A stretch of DNA of 64,000 nt from Perilla frutescens. Lineage: Eukaryota > Streptophyta > Magnoliopsida > Lamiales > Lamiaceae. The notes under the pieces were generated by a model. It was given only the letters and a program-made list of their open reading frames with translations, had not been told where the DNA came from and did no database searches. The translations under genes and the position numbers were made by a program. Location of the stretch: the NCBI GenBank assembly GCA_026008535.1, contig BRKX01000012.1:25139848-25203847 (forward strand). Direction: 5' to 3'. Of the stretch, positions 63,576-64,000 are shown piece after piece (the stretch's first letter is position 1; each line of letters begins with the position of its first letter).

Positions 63576-63799
63576 AATTATCTGGAACGAATTCCTCAAC
63601 CGTAAGAGAACGCAAGCAATATATGAAACACCGATAGATACAACTCTGTAAAAATTTTATTTATGAAAACCGTCCAAAAAAAAAAACCGTTCCATATAAA
63701 TCCCACAATATATGGAAGGGATATATTTACTGCAGATTTTTAAAATGCATTACAATGACACATATACCCTCAACTTAATATAATTCTTAACATATTGCA

Positions 63800-63917
63800 T
63801 TTTTTACCCCATTTTTTTGAGATTGATCTGAGCCTTAGAAAATCATTGATCCAACGCTCCATATTAGTTCCTAGTTCCTATACAGGACATTGGTTTTCAT
63901 TTGATTTCTATACTATA
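63800..63917 (-). repeat. Right terminal inverted repeat of the MULE
   Basis: Reverse partner of 51001-51110. It ends next to a (TA)n tract at about 63913-63940. The strongest block on the plus strand is TAGTTCCTAGTTCCTATACA. Confidence 0.7.
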
Positions 63918-64000
63918 TATATATATATATATATATATTCTTTTTAAAAAATCTTTTTAGTAATTTAAATATCTCATTTTTATTACTAGTTTTAGAATAA

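Larger units (their letters stand above)
51001..63917. mobile_element. Large Mutator-like element with Ulp1-type gene (KI-MULE/VANDAL-like)
   Basis: The left end reads AAAATGAGAACCATACCCTG then TGTAGGAACTAGGACCA. The right end reversed reads CAAATGAAAACCAATGTCCTG then TATAGGAACTAGGAACTA. These form an imperfect inverted repeat of roughly 50-100 bp. The element sits inside (TA)n on both sides, which would hide the expected 9-bp duplication. The plus strand carries a broken protein ending in a Ulp1 protease domain (51615-59125). The minus strand carries a broken MULE transposase (59911-62275). The non-coding parts carry many TTAGCAAA words and a tandem repeat. Plant MULEs carrying Ulp1-like genes are a known group. 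Confidence 0.85.

Overview
The window is nuclear DNA of a flowering plant, most likely a eudicot. It is AT-rich, with intron-containing plant-type genes: a NAC factor, an ILR1-type auxin-conjugate hydrolase, heavy-metal-associated (HMA) proteins and an intron-bearing elongator tRNA-Met. Much of the space between genes is plant transposons. I cannot name the species.

The first 30 kb holds the host genes. A six-exon NAC transcription factor with a C-terminal membrane anchor lies at 4391-7664. An intron-containing tRNA-Met(CAU) lies on the minus strand at 8515-8599. A five-exon IAA-amino-acid hydrolase gene lies at 8848-11420. A prenylated two-HMA-domain protein (HIPP type) lies at 21535-22999, and a smaller single-HMA protein at 26640-27676. 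A possible 58-residue protein starts at 29905 behind a TATA box and a long GA repeat. Between the hydrolase and the HIPP gene sits a decayed Ty3/gypsy chromovirus (11919-18424, target duplication GTTGA), itself split by a 1.3-kb solo LTR.

From 34 kb on, almost everything recognisable is mobile DNA. A terminal-inverted-repeat element with a TAA target duplication (34056-40740) holds an insert of about 0.7 kb flanked by a 17-bp duplication. That insert in turn holds a fairly young Ty1/copia element (34861-40080). A 2.9-kb non-autonomous hAT element (42609-45508, 8-bp duplication) contains a second copy of the inverted-repeat element. A second solo LTR (49969-50980) abuts a (TA)n tract.

The last 13 kb (about 51001-63917) is one large Mutator-like element (MULE). 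Its outer sequences are imperfect inverted repeats. The plus strand carries a broken MULE-type protein ending in a C48/Ulp1 SUMO-protease domain. The minus strand carries a broken MURA/FAR1-type transposase. Its non-coding DNA is full of one short motif, TTAGCAAA, on the plus strand in the left half and on the minus strand in the right half. This resembles the self-recognition motif clusters of VANDAL MULEs with transposon-encoded anti-silencing proteins, and it is the observation I would follow first.
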